Assembly (NCBI GenBank): GCA_035530055.1
Contig: DATKVN010000092.1
Span: forward strand, 1-5,997
Reading direction: 5' to 3'
Length of the DNA: 5,997 nucleotides
Origin: a bacterium
GTDB lineage: Bacteria; UBA6262; WVXT01
Both the position numbers and the translations under genes were made by a program. Under the pieces are notes generated by a model. The model ran no database searches and was not told the origin of the DNA. It worked only from the letters and a program-made list of their open reading frames with translations. Numbering within the stretch: the first letter of the stretch is position 1; each line of letters opens with the position of its first letter. Shown here one piece after another: positions 5,401-5,997 of this stretch.

Positions 5401-5997
5401 TCCTTGCGATAGCAAGGTTATCCTTCCCTTCTTCCTCTGTCTTCTGTGCCATCTCTGCCTCTTCCATCTTTTTAATCACTTCTACTTCTTCCATAACTTC
5501 TGCCGCCATTGCCACTTCCTTCTTCCCAAATCTCACACTCAATCCAATTCTATGGGAAGAACCCAAATCCCTATATTTACCCCAGGCATCATGATAAGCA
5601 TAAGCATAGTCGGCCTGAAAATTTCCCCACCTAAAACCTAAGCCAGCCGTGATCTCTGTTTCATCTATCCCTGCTCTGAAAGCCAATAGGTGCAGCAGGC
5701 AATACTCTGCGCCATAATGCATTTTAAAGGACTGATGCTCTGTGTTTTGGGTGTCGATAGCCAATATCAAATTATCACTAAACATTTTATAGGATGCGCC
5801 GAGATTAAGACTTAAAGGATAAGTATCTGTATCTGTTTTCAATTTTAGCTTTGGTTTAATCATATTCTGAAGATTTAAACCCAAAGATAACGCCGACAAA
5901 GGTTTATACAGTATTCCTGCATCAGTTCCAAATCCCATATCAGAATGGTCAGCAAAATTTTGATTGATGAGCTTTAAACTTATGCCACAAGAAAGAT
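2375..5997 (-). CDS. PorV/UPF0164-like outer-membrane barrel fused to a ~25-unit TPR array (5' partial)
   Basis: The frame is open to the window edge, at least 1206 residues, so the Met at 5938-5936 is internal and the true start lies upstream. Three parts are visible. From the edge to about 5530 there are alternating hydrophobic beta-strands rich in Tyr, Gly and Leu (for example LGLNLQN, ITAGLGFRWG and a final HRIGLSVRFG). These resemble the C-terminal half of PorV/UPF0164 outer-membrane proteins. From about 5515 to 5204 there is a Glu/Lys/Pro-rich linker that contains a palindromic DNA repeat read in frame. From about 5203 to 2420 lie roughly 25 TPRs of about 37 residues with the YP-x-S/D-E and A-xx-LG-x-xYY signatures of TPR_6/BamD/CpoB-type repeats. 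The last eight residues (WSPPEREE) and the TAA stop come from another repeat copy. The likely role is an outer-membrane-anchored periplasmic scaffold. The next gene is tolQ-like, 67 bp downstream. The barrel assignment is by pattern and less certain than the TPRs. Confidence 0.9.
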   Translation of the reverse strand, partial: LSCGISLKLINQNFADHSDMGFGTDAGILYKPLSALSLGLNLQNMIKPKLKLKTDTDTYPLSLNLGASYKMFSDNLILAIDTQNTEHQSFKMHYGAEYCLLHLLAFRAGIDETEITAGLGFRWGNFQADYAYAYHDAWGKYRDLGSSHRIGLSVRFGKKEVAMAAEVMEEVEVIKKMEEAEMAQKTEEEGKDNLAIARSPELPGVLPKGRGTREAELARPILVESKKIEAETPQVEEKPERPLLKAEVKVEIAPFEKIDRIDEKHYLIAESYFAQGDYRNAIREYELVISSSPQSELVGSASLRKAECYYNLKNYGEALNLFNQLWESFGDSFLAPEILYGMSQSYLKQGKTVEAESVLERLTGSFPGYLREDRVNYSLGLIRYYQGKYEQALESFGKVDGVYGDYYEARCLEELNRELQAQAKYKELIDKHPESELADDALYGMGETFYRMGQYNFAMRKFWDLLTSYPQSELAPHARFMTGASRFNQENYSKAIENCQIFFRQYPRSELVTSVQYLTAESLKGLGKNGEAIENYRVIIGSFTSSELARLSQYKLVYLYTSMGEYQKSLEEGKKFIEQYSGSPGWKDILLLKGLCLQKLGRYSEAESAYQSVINIAPDSEVGGKALYLLGLTYYEQEDYQSLITSYRNLVTGIFSPPGGWLAGAYYYIGEAYYQLERYSEAEEMYDYVVENYPGSQMAKYAKSGLVACATEQGKFDLALIRNREFLECYAEGDKDVDKVAKLQVANLHFNKRDYKNSLSFYRRFVEQYPRDEMVAEALYREGLSFYRLGYYSEAIKTWKAIINRKRGSKVVLQALDRAAYTSFGLGRYNEAIKLYRKLLTESPGTEQAKEAQLHIAESYYNAKQYEEAIKEYEKFIETYPEDSRKEQALEGIKVSYYEKATGEGSSDEGLENFVNRYPGESLAGEAYWQLGVRSFEKGEYNKAIKNFQKVIIDYPHVSSAKSASYYLGEAYYSLKKFAEAIKAFQNFVSSYPEDELTEMAKFHLANGLFQAGEIEESIEHYKEILQKYPDSRFASHVRLNIALAYKKLNEWKKAVEEYKSFIEQHPEEEKVNFAKWQIGEISRNNGDYRQAIEFYKMVEPTREITKCEIKYREGDCYECLGEMAEAINVYQTLQGLPAKNDPFRLAGLLRLAEIYEKQGRSDAAITIYTEIDNSTEDVKWKDLAEIKLEELKGQQKEWSPPEREE
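2420..5203 (-). repeat. Tandem TPR array (~25 units of ~37 residues, ~111-bp period)
   Basis: Consecutive helix-turn-helix units can be laid end to end without large gaps. Well-formed examples begin ALYGMGETFYRMGQYNFAMR, AYYYIGEAYYQLERYSEAEE and ASYYLGEAYYSLKKFAEAIK. Each ends in a F/L-xx-YP-x-S/D-x-x-A turn. Units 4-5 (near 4750-4860) are shortened. Unit 11 carries a short Pro/Gly insertion (SPPGG, near 4017-4030), and unit 18 (near 3290-3310) has a divergent GEGSSDEG turn. The units are clearly diverged from one another, so this is an old array rather than a recent expansion. Such arrays form protein-binding superhelices; the ligand is not evident. The unit count was made by eye and could be off by one or two. 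Confidence 0.88.
5366..5423. repeat. Palindromic repeat pair inserted in frame in the TPR-gene linker
   Basis: Two hairpins lie side by side. Hairpin A has arms CCTCCC (5366-5371) and GGGAGG (5376-5381) around TTTC, followed by ACTCCA. Hairpin B has arms CCTTGC (5402-5407) and GCAAGG (5412-5417) around GATA, followed by TTAT. A 7-bp direct repeat GGACTCC occurs at 5380-5386 and 5397-5403. The 22 bp at 5366-5387 are identical to 2380-2401, and 20 of the 21 bp at 5401-5421 match 2358-2378. In the protein this segment encodes about 20 residues (DNLAIARSPELPGVLPKGRG) in the non-repetitive linker, where an insertion would be tolerated. Confidence 0.8.
5530..5997 (-). other. C-terminal beta-barrel domain of the PorV/UPF0164 type (partial)
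   Basis: This is the domain encoded upstream of the TPR linker. Motifs read in order from the edge are GISLKLINQNF, GFGTDAGILYKPLSALSLGL, NLQN, a PLSLNLGASYKM strand, ILAIDTQN, HYGAEYCLLHLLAFRAGID, ITAGLGFRWGNFQADYAYAYHD and a terminal HRIGLSVRFG. The pattern strand, 'G-GTDAG-LY-P', 'LGLNLQN', 'lRaGi', 'G-GfrwgnfqaDYAy', 'HriglsvRF' is the usual course of PorV/UPF0164 (FadL-related) proteins. The final strand ends in Phe, as is typical of barrels recognised by BAM, but here it is followed by about 1050 more residues. The N-terminal half, including any signal peptide, is outside the window. Confidence 0.68.

Noticed and set aside
5201-5641. Plus-strand ORF of 146 codons opposite the linker and barrel
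   Set aside because: It is a mirror of the Glu/Lys-rich coding strand, which gives Phe/Leu/Ser runs on the opposite strand; not a plausible protein.
5936-5938. ATG as the start of the barrel-TPR gene
   Set aside because: The frame stays open to the window edge and the upstream codons (GISLKLINQNF) continue the barrel pattern, so this Met is internal.

Overview
The window is one reading direction throughout: every convincing gene lies on the minus strand, so transcription runs from the high coordinates to the low. The contents are envelope genes of a diderm (Gram-negative type) bacterium: an outer-membrane beta-barrel piece, periplasmic TPR repeats, a TolQ/ExbB-type proton channel, two ExbD/TolR-type partners and a TonB/TolA-like energy transducer. 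Moderate GC, the PorV/UPF0164-like barrel and the very long TPR_6/BamD-like array suggest an uncultured FCB-, PVC- or Omnitrophota-like lineage. That placement is an impression from gene style, not something the sequence proves.

Layout in transcription order: (1) 5997 to 2375, a giant gene that enters from beyond the window edge. It encodes the C-terminal part of a PorV/UPF0164-like outer-membrane barrel, then an acidic linker, then about 25 TPRs. (2) A 67-bp spacer holding a double-hairpin repeat. (3) 2307 to 1657, tolQ/exbB-like. (4) 1676 to 1260, exbD/tolR-like copy 1, overlapping tolQ by 20 bp. (5) 1263 to 865, exbD/tolR-like copy 2, overlapping copy 1 by 4 bp (ATGA). (6) A 157-bp spacer with palindromes, a possible 9-bp terminal inverted repeat pair and a doubtful 42-codon ORF. 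(7) 707 to the window edge, a tonB/tolA-like gene whose C-terminal end is outside the window. No interval over 300 bases lacks a gene. I found no rRNA, tRNA, CRISPR array or transposase gene.

How the genes may work together: TolQ plus two ExbD proteins would form an inner-membrane proton-driven motor, and the TonB-like protein would carry its force across the periplasm. The TPR array tethered to an outer-membrane barrel is a plausible docking partner or load, by analogy with CpoB/YbgF in Tol-Pal. The shared operon is seen; the physical coupling is inference.

Two things stand out. The second ExbD has Ser where the family carries its essential transmembrane Asp, so the motor may hold one protonatable and one non-protonatable ExbD subunit. 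In addition, small palindromic DNA modules recur in the window: once inside the coding sequence of the TPR gene, read in frame, and once at its 3' end, where they supply the last residues and the stop codon. The same DNA is read in different frames at the two places, which points to mobile or REP-like DNA rather than protein-level duplication.
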